From assembly GCA_963680875.1 (NCBI GenBank), contig OY804579.1, positions 51,288,036 through 51,352,035 of the forward strand: a stretch of 64,000 bases of DNA. Reading direction: 5' to 3'. The notes below the pieces were generated by a model. It was not told where the DNA came from and did no database searches. It worked only from the letters and a program-made list of their open reading frames with translations. Position 1 is the first letter of the stretch. Each line of letters opens with the position of its first letter. Positions 40,895 to 55,200 of this stretch are shown here, one piece after another. Made by a program: the position numbers and the translations under genes. Source of the stretch: Bathymodiolus brooksi. Its lineage: Eukaryota; Mollusca; Bivalvia; Mytilida; Modiolidae.

Positions 40895-40900
40895 AATAAA
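40895..40900 (+). terminator. Candidate poly(A) signal of UBE2D
   Basis: AATAAA 250 bases after the stop. Further AATAAA-like words occur near 41036 and 41201, so the site used is uncertain. The 3' flank at 40740-40845 also holds a local imperfect duplication around gtgtacccct...ttttcggg. Confidence 0.4.
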
Positions 40901-41259
40901 AATGTAGTATAATTATGTCAACTGTCACATTTGGAAATCTCTTAAAAAGAGTGATTTTATACTATTTTACAATTTGAAAATCATGATATAATCAAAGTCC
41001 AATAAACAATAGATATGCATGTATAAATTATATTTAATAAAATATGTTAAATATGATTTACTTTTGAAAAAAATAATTCACATATATAGTACATTGTATT
41101 ATATCCCAAACTTTATTTATCGTCAAGTGTTGTAAGAATTGTAAAAAAAATATGTCAGAAATTATAAAGAAATAATCGAAGAATATTTCAATTTAATTTT
41201 AATAAACCAAATCTTTTGATAGGTTTTTCTTATAAGAAACCGATCATCTACAGGTACAA

Positions 41260-41483
41260 GGGGCCGTTGTGATTGTATGGCAGTTGGATTTACAACTACC
41301 TATGCAATTAGTGCTTGTCACCACTAAAGTTGTGAGTTCGAATCCCTCTCATGGCAAGGTGTACTTGCGACAGGTCAATGGTTTTCTCTGGGTACTCCAG
41401 TTTCCTCCACCAATAAAACTGATCGCCACTGTATAACTGAAATATTGTTGAAAGTGGCATTAAACACCATAACCCATAACCCC
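41260..41483 (+). mobile_element. SINE family A copy with internal deletion
   Basis: Head ggggccgttgtgattgtatgg, B box gagttcgaatccc, about 40 bases lost before gcgacaggtc, then normal tail. Confidence 0.8.
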
Positions 41484-41489
41484 CTCTAC

Positions 41490-42860
41490 AAGTACATAAA
41501 TTGGTACATTATACTGCAGGGCTTAAATGGAGGAGTGGGAGGATTTTTTGGAATATTAATGAATGAATTTAATAATGAAGATGATATGGTCAGGTTGATC
41601 AATTCAAGTTTTTAATCTTTATTGCTTAATGTAATACATGTCAGCACAACACAATCTTCTACTATCTTAATATAACATAAATTCACAAACATAAAACACG
41701 TCCCCCAATTCTTTATTTTATTATACCCAGAAGTATGTTTGTAACGTTATAAACTTTCAATTAAGAGCAAGTAGAAATATATTTATTTTTACTACCTGTA
41801 CCTTTTTTCTAAACATTTGGAAACCTGTTTAATGAATATTCATAATAAAACGTTAACTTTTTTAATTATAAATGAATATTCATGATAAATAATAAAGTTT
41901 TTGAATTATAATGAATATTCATGATAAAACATTAACTTTTTGAATTAATATAGTTATTGTTTATATGCTAATTTTCATTTCATGAGAAAATTACAACGAT
42001 TTGACTTGAAATTGGGCCACATTGGATTAGAGTTAACTTGTACATGTCATGCGCAATAATCTATTAAAATTTATGGGTATTCGTGAAAGAAATACAGCCT
42101 GTCCCCCGGTGTTGCATAAAATGATGAAATTGAAAAGGAGCCTCAATTCTGATAAACATGTCATGTGAAAACATTAATAATAATTTAATGTGAATACTGC
42201 AATCTGATTGGCTGATCTGCCTGGAGCAACATTGATTATACTTGATAACATGGGTTTGGTATTGTGACGTCGCCAACATATTCATTCGCCAACAACAAAT
42301 TCAAATAGTCCCATGAAATAATATCGTAATTAAAATTAAGAAATCATTAAAAAAAAAATTGTAAAAATTAAATTATACGGAATATGTTCAATTTTTGAAA
42401 AGGTTATACTTGTATAACAGATTACACTTTTCTTAAAACACTTCACGGTTTATTAAGCGTAAACTGCCTCAAACCAGTTTATATTGTATAACCTGTTCAA
42501 AAATTGAACATATTCCTTAAATATTTCAACTAAAGTGTTCATCAGTTTGTTATGAAAATGATAATGGTAAATATTTTATTGATTAACACAAGTTTGTCAA
42601 TGATGCTGATGACACTTGCAAATAAGTATTCCCTTACCTGTCAGCCCTACCATGCAGGCAAGTCCCTTACCTGTCGGCCCTACCATGTAGACAACCAACT
42701 AAACGTATCTTTCTCTTGTTACAACACTGGGTTAATAAATATTACTTAGAATTTGAACAGTTGTCTCAATTAACATCTCCATCACAACATGATTATTTTA
42801 ATTGGTTGTAAGCTAAAGTGGTCTCTAACATAACTAGATGTTTTCTTTGATATCAACAAT
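41490..42860. other. Intergenic, no gene seen
   Basis: Three short repeats of aatgaatattcatgataaa (41830-41935) and an inverted pair aatatgttcaatttttgaa / ttcaaaaattgaacatatt (42379, 42497). Confidence 0.5.
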
Positions 42861-42861
42861 G

Positions 42862-43377
42862 TATAGAGATTGATAAGAAATATAAAGTAAAGTTGTCTCC
42901 CTTACGATTGATAGCAAATATAAAGTAAAGTTGTCTCCCTTATGATTGATAGCATATATAAAGTAAAGTTGTCTCCCTTACGATTGATAGCAAATATAAA
43001 ATAAAGTTGTTTCCCTTATGATTGATAGCAAATATAAAGTAAAGTTGTTTCCCTTACAATTGATAGCAAATATAAAGCAAAGTTGTCTCCCTTACGATTG
43101 ATAGCAAATATAAAGTAAAGTTGTTTCCCTTATGATTGATAGCAAATATAAAGTAAAGTTGTCTCCCTTACAATTGATAGCAAATATAAAGTAAAGTTGT
43201 TTCCCTTATGATTGATAGCAAATATAAAGTAAAGTTGTCTCCCTTACAATTGATAGCAAATATAAAGTAAAGTTGTCTCCCTTATGATTGATAGCAAATA
43301 TAAAGTAAAATTGTCTCCCTTACGATTGATAGTGACAAACAAAGTAAGGGAGACAATTTTACTTTATATTTGCTATG
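42862..43377. repeat. 38-bp minisatellite with inverted last unit
   Basis: About twelve direct units of attgatagcaaatataaag / taaagttgtctcccttac; the last unit (43345-43377) is inverted, facing the array. Confidence 0.9.
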
Positions 43378-44039
43378 ATCTGAGGATTTTTTTGAAGGCA
43401 ACAAATTGTGTACTCATTCATGAGGATAAAAAATTAAGCGATTATATATTAAACAGTCACAAACAGGATTAGTGTTGCTAGACCTGACATTGATCATCCT
43501 TAACTTGCTCAAGTTTGGTTTTTTTTTCAACACAAAATATTAAAACCTTTATTCCTACAATTGTGCACATTTAACATTTGTATCATAACCTGACTATGAT
43601 CACAATTGATTTTTTTTTTAGCTTAAATGAAAAATATAATATTTGAAGGTATACAACAAGTTCTGTTCAGGTATTGTTATTAATGTTTCTGTAAACATTG
43701 TTTTGTGAAATAAATTCAGTATTATATTAATGCAAAGGACAATACATTGTATTATTAAAATAATTGAATACTGAAAACAGCTCATTTTTTCATCAAGATC
43801 TCTGTTTTGCTGACATATATTTTAGGATCAGACCAGTAGTTGTCCCCCTTCTTATAAGGCATCTCCCACTGAAGACTGCCCCTTTTATCAGGTCATATTT
43901 CAGATGCATAGCAATAGTAAAATACTATCAAATTGTCCCCCTCAAGAAAGAACACCTCTCTTAACCATTCAGATATATCGTTATCAGAATTTACTTGTTG
44001 ATGAGATAATGCTATTTTATTAAAGGAAAGTTAAAACAG

Positions 44040-44570
44040 TGATGATCAACAATTCCATCAATAAGATAAAGATACAAGATTTTATTGGTCCAAATTAGAG
44101 GGCCCACGAAGGGGCGTATAAACATAATAAAACATAAGGTGATTGCATAAAATATCAAATAAATTGTAAATACAAGAATGAGAGACGACTGTAGTGTTAA
44201 AATATGAGATACCAGCTATCCGAAACAGTGACTTTTTAACAGGAAATCACACAATATCAACAAAACAGAACAACCATCTCTCGCCTCAAACTCAAAATAC
44301 AAAAAAGACCATGACATACATCATTGTAAATCCAGGTCTTGTTGTCTACTTGACCAACATGTTAAGTTGAGTTTTTACTCACATAGTTGAAAAACCATGG
44401 TGAGGACTAATATCAATAAAACAAACTACTACCTCTCACCTCAAATCATTGGAACACAAAGAAAACCATGACATATAGCGTTAGAAATCTAGGTCTTATT
44501 TTCTAGTTGACCAACATGTTGAGTTGAATTTTTTACTCGCATAGTCCAAAGGACCATTTAAGTTAATGTC
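44040..44570. repeat. Duplicated segment of about 190 bases
   Basis: Two copies with gaccatgacata, atctaggtctt, gaccaacatgttgagttga and ttactc.catagt. Part of it recurs at 7440-7545. Confidence 0.55.
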
Positions 44571-45199
44571 ATTACTGCATTCATCATCATCATAGTCGGG
44601 TTAACATCTGCTCTAAAACTACTGAACCGAATGGAAAGAAACTAGTCAGGAATGTTCCCTTGTTGGACCAATGTGGCTGCAATATTCAATAATGCAATTT
44701 GATTTCGTCAGCCATAAAGCTCTTGTATTTAAATACTATGCAGAGGTTTGAACTTTAGTATAGTGTGAATGATTCTGTAGTGTGATTTATCTGTTTGTAG
44801 GAAATCTAAAATTGATACCCACCACAAGACAAAATTTTAACAATGACCCCAATAGAAAAATAGAGTTTGTTTTCTTAGAACCTACAAACTTGATTAAACC
44901 AAAAAATCAATTTTTATTCAACTATGGTAAGTTTGAGCTGACTGAAAATCCAAAATGGCCATGTTCGCAGGACAAACTCTTAACATTGAAACCAATGCAG
45001 TGTAAACATTTTTTTCTTTGAAACTGAAAACCACCATCGAATGATAATTCGATGGTTACTTACAAATACACAAAACAAGCATGTAGGTATGTTTTATGTG
45101 AATCAGAAATCCAAAATGGCTGCAACTGCCGGACAAAGTTTTAATATTGGATCATTTGTAAAAACCTGTACATGAATGATCATTGCAAAGGTGGTAATT

Positions 45200-45350
45200 T
45201 TAGGGTTAGGGTTATGGTGTTTGGTAATTTTAGGGTTAGGGTTATGGTGTTTAATACCACTTTTAACAATATTTCAGTTATAAAATACCATGGTGGTAAG
45301 TCTTTTTTTTTTTTTAGTACCCCGAGAAAACCGATGACCTGTCGTAATTT
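45200..45350 (-). mobile_element. SINE family A fragment with doubled telomere-like tail
   Basis: ggtaattttagggttagggttatggtgtt occurs twice in tandem before the normal tail, then the body is lost. Confidence 0.65.
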
Positions 45351-45885
45351 TAAGTAGATAGAAAATCTAAAATAACATCCACTGCAGGACAAAGTTTTAA
45401 CATTGGATATTCATTGACATTATTTGAAACTGAACATCTTTTTCTCTATCAGAAACGACAAACTTGATTACACCCGAACTGTACAAGAATGATCATTGGA
45501 TTGTCCCTTACAAAGTTGTTATTTTTTCATGTGGATTGGAAATCCAAGATGGCCACCAAAACAGGACAACGTTTTATCAGACCCTATTGGGGAAATATTT
45601 TTTCTCTGACCACCACCACATGGCTTAGTTTAACATAAGACCCTTAGTGAACATGAATAAGATTTTTTTTTCTGTAACAACTGAACCATTGAAATGAAAC
45701 TTGGCTAGAATGTTCCTTGAATGGAACTGTAGACGAATTTATTCCAATTGGAAATCCAAGATGATCCTGAACATTTTTTTTTATGTTTGTTAGTAATGAA
45801 CGAATAGCCACTACAGTAGAAAGATGCTTAAAGGGAACAATGCAGAAATGTTAAAATATCCCCTTAAAAACCACAAACCTGATTG

Positions 45886-46246
45886 AACCGCATCGGTGGC
45901 GTAATGATTAGCTTGCTCGTCTCGAGTGCGGTAGATCGTGGGTTCGAGTCCTGGTCGGGTCAAACCAAAGGATATAAAATTGGTATGTGTTGCTTCTCCG
46001 CTAAACACGCAGCATTAATGAGAAAGAGCAAAGACTGGTTTGCTCGGAATCGGAATAATGTGTCCGAATAGAACGACATGTCTACCTGTGGACTATGTTG
46101 TTTCAATGAGCTAGCACTATAAAAATCCAACTCAGCGTGTTGGTCTAGTACAAAGTGGACCTCATCATCATCTCATTGAAAAAATAACCTGTTCTCGCTA
46201 TGATATAGCTGAAAAAATTGGTGAATTGGCGTTAAGAAACAATCAC
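45886..46246 (+). mobile_element. SINE family C
   Basis: tRNA-like head with A-box region tggcgtaatgattagc and B box GGGTTCGAGTCC, body ttgcttctccgctaa... cattaatgagaaagagc... tcggaat, and a variant of the common tail (atgatatagctgaaaaa...ggcgttaag). Confidence 0.8.
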
Positions 46247-46487
46247 TCATTCAAACATGATCATGTCCGTTTCCCCTGATTTGGATTGGCAAACAATAGG
46301 AATTAAGGTATAGATAGCAGAGACATATGATACAATGTAGTGACATTGTATATGCATATAAATTGTACCCACTTGACAGCTTTACAACATGATCCTATAT
46401 AAGGAAATAAAATCCATTTTTGTTGTACCAGTATATGAACTCGGCAGTCGCAAAAATATCTTTATATTTTTCACTGTTATATGGTAA

Positions 46488-46749
46488 AGGGTTAGGGTTA
46501 TGTTGTTTAATGCCACTTTCAACAATATTTCCGATATATAGTGCGGTCAGTTTCATTGTTGGAGGAAATCGGAGTACCCTGAGAAAACCACCTGCCAATC
46601 GCAAGTCACTGACAAACTTTATCACATATTATTGTATCGAGTACACCTTGTCATGAGCGGGATTCGAACTCACAACTTTTGTGGTGATAGCACTGATTGC
46701 ATAGGTATTTGTAAATCCAACTACCATACGATCACGACCACGACGACCC
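46488..46749 (-). mobile_element. SINE family A copy, minus strand
   Basis: agggttagggttatgttg to gatcacgaccacgacgaccc with gggattcgaactcac. Confidence 0.82.
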
Positions 46750-46842
46750 ATTTCACTGTTAAGAGATTGCCCATAACCCATGCATGTTTTCTTATTAGCA
46801 TGGAGGTATTAAATCAGATCATAAATATGCACACTTCACACC

Positions 46843-47106
46843 CAGTGCCGTCTTAACGCACAGGCACTCTGGGTAGTTGCCCGGGGGCCCCACGAGCATA
46901 GGGAACCCATGATAATTTAAGTATGTTGTGAACAGCATGTTTTTTTAATGTTTACAACACTAATTTTGTTGGAAGTACCAATACAATAAATTTATTTTTA
47001 ATTTTATCGACCATTTACATTTTTATTCCTATGAGTGGTTGTATAGGGAGGGGCCCAAGTGCGCTGTTTTTTTCCGGGGGCCTATAATGCTGTTAAGACG
47101 GTCCTG
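46843..47106. mobile_element. hAT-type MITE with perfect 8-bp target duplication
   Basis: Ends CAGTGCCGTCTTAAC and GTTAAGACGGTCCTG (nearly inverted), flanked on both sides by TTCACACC (46835-46842, 47107-47114). 264 bases, no coding capacity. Inner gcccgggggcccc / gggggccta GC tracts. Confidence 0.88.
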
Positions 47107-47166
47107 TTCACACCCTATCTCATCGCTCCAACATCAAAATCATAACACGATGCATCCAGATTTTAG

Positions 47167-47377
47167 CACAGGCGCTCGTGGCACGGACTTCTAACTTTCT
47201 GTTTACAAATTTATTTTCAATAAAATTTCTTTATTTCTTTATTATTTCATCTCTTTTAACTTGTTCGAATAAGGAAAAAGAGATGAAATAACAACGAAAT
47301 AAAGAAATTTTATTGAAAATAAATTTGTAAACAGAAAGTTAGAAAAAGGGGGGTGATCCGTGCCACGAGCGCCTGTG
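47167..47377. mobile_element. Foldback MITE after gene 3
   Basis: Nearly the whole element is two arms of about 100 bases: CACAGGCGCTCGTGGCACGG at the left, its complement at the right, loop near ttaacttgttcgaataagg. Flanks GATTTTAG / GTTTTTAG (8 bases, one mismatch) suggest hAT type. Confidence 0.85.
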
Positions 47378-47482
47378 GTTTTTAGTCGAGACGCAGCAGA
47401 AAACAAACTAGATCGTTAATTATAGAAATAACAAGTTTGATTTTATAAAAGTTTAACATGCATTTAATTACATTTACACTAC

Positions 47483-49284
47483 TTATATTTTGAAAGCAGA
47501 TTTTTTTGTGAATGTAATGCTCATAGATGTTTTCGAGTAAAAATCGGACATAACTTGCTCTTTTCTCACTACAAAGTCATCTAAAGATTTAAGTACTTTT
47601 GTTGTAAATTCATCCATTGAATTGGTAGCAAATGAGATATTTTCCTCTTCGTATCCCTTTTGAGGGTTATGATCAAGAAAGGCAAACTTTTTCAATTTTC
47701 CAAATGGTATGGTATCCCCTTTCTCATCCCTATCCTCTTCCTCCTCACCCTCTTCTGTTTCTAGGTTCAACGGATTTCGTCCATCTTTATTGACAGGAGT
47801 TCCCTGAAATTTGTTTACTACTTTATGAATTTTGTAGTACTTTTTTAGAGAATCATAAAAGGACGGTTTTGTTGTCTTTTCTTTCACGAGCCTTTCAAAA
47901 CTGTATTTCAGATTGAGTTTTTTGGTGTCAAACATTTTCTGACGAGATGTTTTTCCTATTTTCAATATCTTTCTTTTTAGCCATTCCCTCCTCTTTGATG
48001 CACTGTTTGTTGCCATTTGCCCTTCCTCTTCATTCAATGAACTTGATGAAGTGGTACTTGGTCTTTCCTCGTTAATTTTCGGAGTTATATTATCAACTAT
48101 CTCACTTTCACTGTCCGACTCGTATAATACTATTTCTAATGTAGTTCCGGATGGCGTGGTTAAGAAAAGTACGGGAATTTCAAGACCTAGACATGGTGAA
48201 TCATGTCGAAAGAAGTCGAAATCGGATAATTCTGATTCGTAATCAACAGATACAGATCTATCTCCTTCTTCTTCGTCTGTGAATGTAGTGAGCTCTGTCC
48301 TGGGTGATCCTTTTGTTACCTTCTGTGACATTACCCAGTTTTCACACGCTTTCGACTTCGTTACTCCACCTATCCCATGTGTGCATTTCGTTGTGTATTC
48401 TTGTCTTCTGCTCTTTTTCAGGTTTATTGGTGATAATCTTATCCTGCCCCTTTGTACCTTTCTATCATTGGGTGATATTCCGCTTGTCGGGGCCTCGTGT
48501 TGCTTATTATTACGTTTCGTTATTCTTTTTGACATTTTTTCAAGACGAGGGTACGTTTTGTATTTCCAAGGAAAGTTTTCTCTTTCTAGCACGTCTATAA
48601 GCTCTTCGAAAGTCGGCACCTGAACTGGTGTGACAGGCGATCTTTTCGTAGTTTTTAACAAACCGATGTCAACCTCTTTGTATTGAGGTAGCTGTTGACT
48701 TTGTTTCATCCACCACAACTTCTCTTCTGCTTTCTTTTTCTCACGTGCTTCCTGTCTTTCTTTACATTTAGAATGTAGTATATCCTTAACAGTTATATTC
48801 TCAGAAAATGATTTCGATCTATTTTCCCCCAGATACAATTCCTCTCCTGTTTCGAAGGCTTCTCCACTCTCTACGACAACTGCATCTAATCCGTCTGCAT
48901 TCGTCGTTATTTCTGTACCAGCGAAGCTGTTGGAATTTAATTTACTCGGCTTCAGCTTATAGTCGTTGTCATTACTTGCATGGTTGGACCGTGTGTCATC
49001 ATCCGGATCATTTACAATAACCTCTATGGTAGATTTGGATATCGTATCGATCTCCTTGGTGGCACCCTTATCGTTATTTTCCAATCCCACGCTGTTTTTA
49101 GCGGTTGATTTTAATTCTCCATCTTCATCCTTTACACCTCCACTACGAACCATACACTCTAAACCTGTGGTAGTATCTTCCATTTGTTCTTTTTTCTCGG
49201 TATTTTGTGATTTCGAATTTCCTTTGATAGTATGCTTAGAGTGTGGATCAATATCATCCCCGTATACGCTTTGCTTCCATTTTG
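47483..49284 (-). CDS. Gene 3 terminal exon (599 residues and stop)
   Basis: The longest open stretch in the window outside the LINE. Acceptor tatcctttctttcgtag puts the exon start at 49284; the open frame runs 37 bases further upstream to an ATG at 49321, but those bases are intron in this model. The product is Ser/Lys/Glu-rich, without cysteine-rich domains or repeats, and ends TFTKKSAFKI. A foldback MITE lies about 100 bases past the stop. Confidence 0.85.
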
Positions 49285-52200
49285 CTACGAAAGAAAGGAT
49301 AAAAGAATGTGAGTGTGACATGAGAGGTTAGTTCTTGATGAGGTATAGTAGAGTTTCTATTAAATGAACATAGCAAAGTGCAGATAACAGACCATTATGA
49401 AACCAGTTATAAATATATATATAGATACCGGTGCATTTTTGTACATATATATAGAATTCAGAAAATGTTCTGATATACAAATATATATACGACTCTTCAG
49501 CTGCGGTGTACAATAGAAAGAGGTGTCCATTGTTTGTACTGGAGGTATACGTCTGTCTCGTCTTTACAGAATTCACAATCTTTTCACATGAGCAGCTGTC
49601 TGTTATGAGTGATTTTTCCAGAAAAGCGTCGTGCGTACTAAATTTGTATCTACGTTTTTATTGCAATTTCCCCGACCATATATATGCGCTATATATTCCC
49701 CCTTTTCCGTGATCATTAGTAACACAGATATTCCGTAACGGTTACCTAAGTCACTGTAGCGACCGTAACATTTTCGAAGTGATGTCTTCAAATCAACCAT
49801 TAGGAACCCTTGGTTCAGTAGAATCAATGTTTAGCAGCAACTCTCTATCAAGGAAATCGCGATGGAAACCACAGACCGTAGAGACTACCACTGCTACATA
49901 TATTAGAGAATATCACTGTAACAGTGACCCAATTGTTGTCATAACTTGTGCCCAATCCCAATTGCTAATATTTTGAGCAAATACAATAATTTTTAATTCA
50001 ACACTTTTACAGACTCTGTTATTGCAAGAAGAGTTTGAAGATACCACAGGGGTAATCAGAATCCGTACATCGAAGGACAGACACCACAATGGCCAAAAGA
50101 CAGAAGGACAGACACCACAATGGCCAAAAGACAGAAGGACAGACAACACAATGGCCAAAAGAAAAAGGACAAACGGACAAACAACAATATAGAAATCATA
50201 CACATAAAACTAAAGGTCAAGTAACACGAACCCCACTTAAAACCGGGGATGAACTCAGGTGCTCCGGAAGGGTGGGCAGTTCCTGCTCCTCTAGTGGTAC
50301 CCGTCGTGTTAAGCTAGTTACAAACCCGGTGAGAGACTGCCACTGTAATAGTTTTTACTAGTGACAATTTAGATACTTACACAGAATGTCAAATAATTGT
50401 AGATTTTCATCTTCTTCATTTGATTCACATGGCGGCCTTGGAGGTGGGGTGGTTGTTCGCATCCTTCTTCCAAAATAGATGAACTCGATCAGCAATGTTT
50501 CTTCTATGACCCTGCGATTCTATCAAGATAAGATTTGTTGAATATTAGTTCAATATATTCTATTTTTCGTATGTGTACATACAATACATGTAATACCCCC
50601 CAAAAAAACCTCGCTTAATACATGATAAACTATACTACATAGGTTAGGAGGAAATTTTTATGGATCAAAACCGATTATAGGCCAGGCCAGGCCAAGCAAT
50701 GGTGTCCGATTGGTCAATATATTTAACTGTCTCGTATATGATTGGACGGTCAAAGTTGAATGAAAGGTTACATCACATGGCCCAAACGGAATGTTGCTCG
50801 ATGTTAATGCGCCATGAAATAGTGAAATAGATATAACAAATTTTAATTAGATTGCTTTTAAATTATCTGTAGTTCTTATCCCTTTCGGTAAAATTTTTAC
50901 AATGCCAATAACATATTTTCCTAAACCAAGAAAAATACATGTATATAGTTGCTAGGTAAAAAGGCACTTCCGATCTAACAGGATATTTTTTTTACCTATT
51001 TTAAGGTGACCTATTTGGAAAGCCAACAATGAAGACCACACATTTATGCGGCTTACGGTTGTGTAATAGTTAGCGTGCTTACCTCGAATGTGGTAGATCA
51101 TGTGTACGACCCCCCCCCCCTCCAAAAAAACCCCCAACAACAACCAAAGACTATAAAATTGGTATTTGTTGCTTCTTCGCTAAGTACGCTGCATTAAGGA
51201 GAAAAGGCGAAGACTGGTTGGCTCGGAATCAGGATAATGTGTCAGAGTGGGGCGACATGTATACCCGCGGACTGTTGTTTCAGTGAGCTTGCACTATGAA
51301 AATCCAACTCCGCGTGTTGGTCTAGTGCAAAGCGGACCATTATCATCTCATTGAAAATTAACTTTTTCTCGCCATGATATAGCTGAAAAATTGCTATTAC
51401 GGTTATATTGGTGATAACAATGTTCTATGGCATCCATTATCTTTGACACCATTTTCGAAGTGATAAATATTGGTGGTCTCTGTTGAAGACCACAAGTTAG
51501 AACTACGTCTCACGAATTTTATGTACTAGCGACTTGTGAAATCCGTCAAAACTTTTCACAGAATTGTCGACCCTTTGGAAGCGTCGAACCTTTTCTGTTA
51601 ATATCTGTTCGAAGTTCCCGTATCCGAACAATGTCGATCTTTGATATTTCTTTAATCAGTACCAGATTTAGATAAAGAGAGGCTCTAGGCTATCCCTCTT
51701 GTGAGCCCCCCCCCCCCCACAATCACGGCTAGATGAAGATGGAAGACTGCTTTAAATAATTTGAACATAAAAACTACAGTGCGTTATGACAGCATACGTA
51801 AGGAGGCATATGCCAATGTCAACATTAGTATACACTTTGGACGGATAACCCCTAAATTGTGAGGCCCTGGGCTTCAACCTGCTAAACATATAGGTCAATC
51901 CGGCACTGCCTTTAATGGGGAGGGTTTCTATAGTTAAGACGAGAACAAGAAGAGGAAGAAAAAGACAATAGTCTTAAGAAATACAAGAAGGTGTCTCGCT
52001 GAAAGAGGATCGCCCCTTCTGTTCAAATATCTACCTTTTCATTCGAGAGTTTGAAACGTCCTCGGAATTCTCGTTTGTTCTTTGCAAAAGCGACCGTTCT
52101 ATGGAGATCAATGATATTTGTCTTCTCCAACACACACAAGGCGTTTACTATGTTGTCAAACAATTCACCTTGTAATATCCGTAAGGAGCAACCATTTGAC

Positions 52201-55200
52201 CATTTGTCTGAATATAAGAAATCCCAAAATTGCTCTGCAATAATAGAAACAAAAATAACATATTATTTAAATAGTCTTTCACGTATGGTAGCAGGAACCG
52301 GATATAAGTTAATCAATTATGTGTTAAATAGAAGTCTAATAGACTATACTTAGTATGTTTGTGTTATCAATAGTGCTTAATGTCTTACTAAAAGTAATAG
52401 ATCATGTACAATGTGTTTATAATGTCAATATACTATCAACAGTATGTAGAAATTGCCAAATAGATTATCAACAGTATTTAAGCTGTCAATATACTATCCA
52501 CAGTAAGCTTAAGTTGTCAATAATTAATCAACAGTGTATAACTTGTTAATAGACTACGTACTGTGTTTATGCTGTCAATAGACTGCATAGTATGTTTATC
52601 AGTTTATGTTGTCAATAGACTACGTAGTGTGTTTATGTTTTCAGTAGACTAGTAGTGTTTAAGTTGTCAATAGACTACGTAGTGTGTTTAGTTGTCAATA
52701 GACCATGTAATGTGTTTATGTTGTCAATAGACTACGTAGTGTGTTTAGTTGTCAATAGACCATGTAATGTGTGTGAGTTGTCAATAGACTACACAGTGTG
52801 CTTATCAGTTTATATTATGTTGTCAATAGACTACGAAGTGTGTTTATGTTGTCAATAGACTACGTAATGTGTTTATGTTGTCAATAGACTACGCATTGTG
52901 CTTAAGTTGTCAATAGACTACGTAATATGTGTAAGTTGTCAATAGACTACGTATTGTGTTTAAGTTGTCAATAGACTACGTAATGTGTGTAAGTTGTCAA
53001 TAGACTACCATAATCATGCTTAACCCTTACATGTCCAAAGAGCCTATTTTTAGGCTTTTCAAACCACCCCTCGAGTGCCAACGGCCTATTTGTAGGCTTT
53101 GCGTAAAACGTCATTCATCGATGACGTCACAGTAAACATGACGTCACAAGTTCAATGATATATATTTTTTTTATTTATTTTTTTATTCAGAACCTACCCC
53201 TTTACAACGGTGGCAAGCATCAACGTACCAATGTGTGCGTCTAATAATATATACTTATTGACTGGGTATGAGGGAATAGCAAGTTTGTTGTCCCTGAGAC
53301 ATTGACTATTGACCGGGGCGAAGCCGAGGTCAATAGTCAGGGTCGAGGGGACAACAAACTTGCTATTCCTGAATACACAGTCTATAAGTATTTTATTATA
53401 CCGAAAAACATTAGACTCATAGTTGAATGATCACCTCAAATTGATAAAGACCAATAAAATCACGCATCATTTGCCAGTATTTTGCATTATAAATCTGAAT
53501 ATTGTCTCATGGACATTGTTATGCTATTTCCCCAGTCATTCATAAGAGTGTGATTCTTTTGAGAAAGCAGACTTCAACATAAATGTACATGGTGACTACA
53601 AGTTTTATGAAAATTTAGAATTTTTTTGAAATTTTTGAAATTTTGAAATTTTGAAATTTTGTGAAAATTTTGAAATTTTGAACTTTGAAATTTTTATTTT
53701 TTTTATTTTAAAATTTTGAATTTTTTTGAATACGATACAGTAGCAAGGGCAGATAATTACTTTGCCGAATACCGCATGTTGTTTTCGCGACGTCACAGTA
53801 ACGAGTGCGACATTTTCCGCGGAAGTTGCATCGACGTCATAAAAAGCCGATTGCGTAAAAATTTGAAAGCACCTGCTTCAAGCCGAATAATGCCGTTTTT
53901 AAAAACAAACAAACAAACAAACAAAACTAAACTGAGACATAACATGTGGTGTTCATTTGCTGAACAACTCTGTTTCATATCTGTGAAGGTAATAATTGGT
54001 ACACGAGTTATGTGCATATTTTGAATAATTTATTCTCGTCAGTAGTTCTTGAAATCTACATGTAAATGATTGAATATCCAAATAAATACACAAAAACACA
54101 CACAATGATGTGAAGCACAAACAACCGAAAAGAGGACTTGATTAACGCCGGGTATTCGGATACTCGAAACCGGTGGGGACACTATGAATTCGGTGCAATC
54201 TAATAATTTTGAATGTTTTCATTGGTCAATTTATAATTTTTGTACACTACATACTGCGGAACATTCTTCTCCGTGTTCCATTGTAGAATGCTCCGCCCTC
54301 TGTAGTGTCCACAAATTCAAAATTATAATTAGGGACCGACCATTTAACTTGAAGGAGGAGGGGGCATGGTTTTTTCCTAAATGTCCCCCCCTTTTTTTGT
54401 GTCCTTACTCCGGCATTTTTTTTCTCTCCATGAACTCCTTTCTCAAACCCCTTTCTCCCTATTTTCCTTTACCCTGTTCTGCTTTAGACTGAACGTGAGG
54501 CAAGGGAAGAAAAGATGTGTGTATACAGTATATCACCAAATTTACCAAAGTACAGTCACATGCTAGTTTCAAAATTCTAGAGTTGGTAAAATCAAACTCG
54601 GCTAACGGGATTATAAGAACCTCGGACTGACTTACATGTCGTCTAAAGGAAGTGTTTTACGATCATGATCATTGCCCTTTTGTAAACATTTACTGTAAGG
54701 CTTCATACGATGGTTAGTTTTTGCCGTCTTCCGCCTCGAAACAATACTATAAGATTGATTGATTTTTGGTGTTTTAACGCCACTTTCAACAATATTTCAG
54801 CTCTTTATATCATGGCGACCAGTTTTAGTGGTGGAGGAAGCCGGAATACCCGGAGAGAACCACCGACCATGAGCAAGCAACTGGTAAACTTTATCACTTG
54901 TGGCTGCGAGTCGAGTGCACCCTTTTTTGTAATTTACAAAACCGGGCGCGAACCCACGCCGTATTGGTGATAGGCTTGTATGAGTTGTTAGATCCAACGA
55001 CCTAACTCATTGAGCAACCCCAATACTATAAGACAACAATACTCTGAGGACCAATACTTCCGATCACTTCCTGCAATTTTCATCTTTTCGTCACAAAAAT
55101 ATGCCTCGCCTCGTCTAACGAAAGGATGATGAATGCTATCGTCTTTTCATCCCACAGATTTGCGAGTTTTTTTTGTTACTGTAGGACAATGAAAATAAAT

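Noticed and set aside
42862..43330. Possible CRISPR array
   Set aside because: Repeats abut one another with no unique spacers, and the genome is eukaryotic; this is a minisatellite.
45888..45960. Functional tRNA gene
   Set aside because: A and B boxes are present but the acceptor and anticodon stems do not pair well and a SINE body follows.
48279..48623. Plus-strand frames at 48051-49331
   Set aside because: Antisense shadows of the long minus-strand terminal exon of gene 3.
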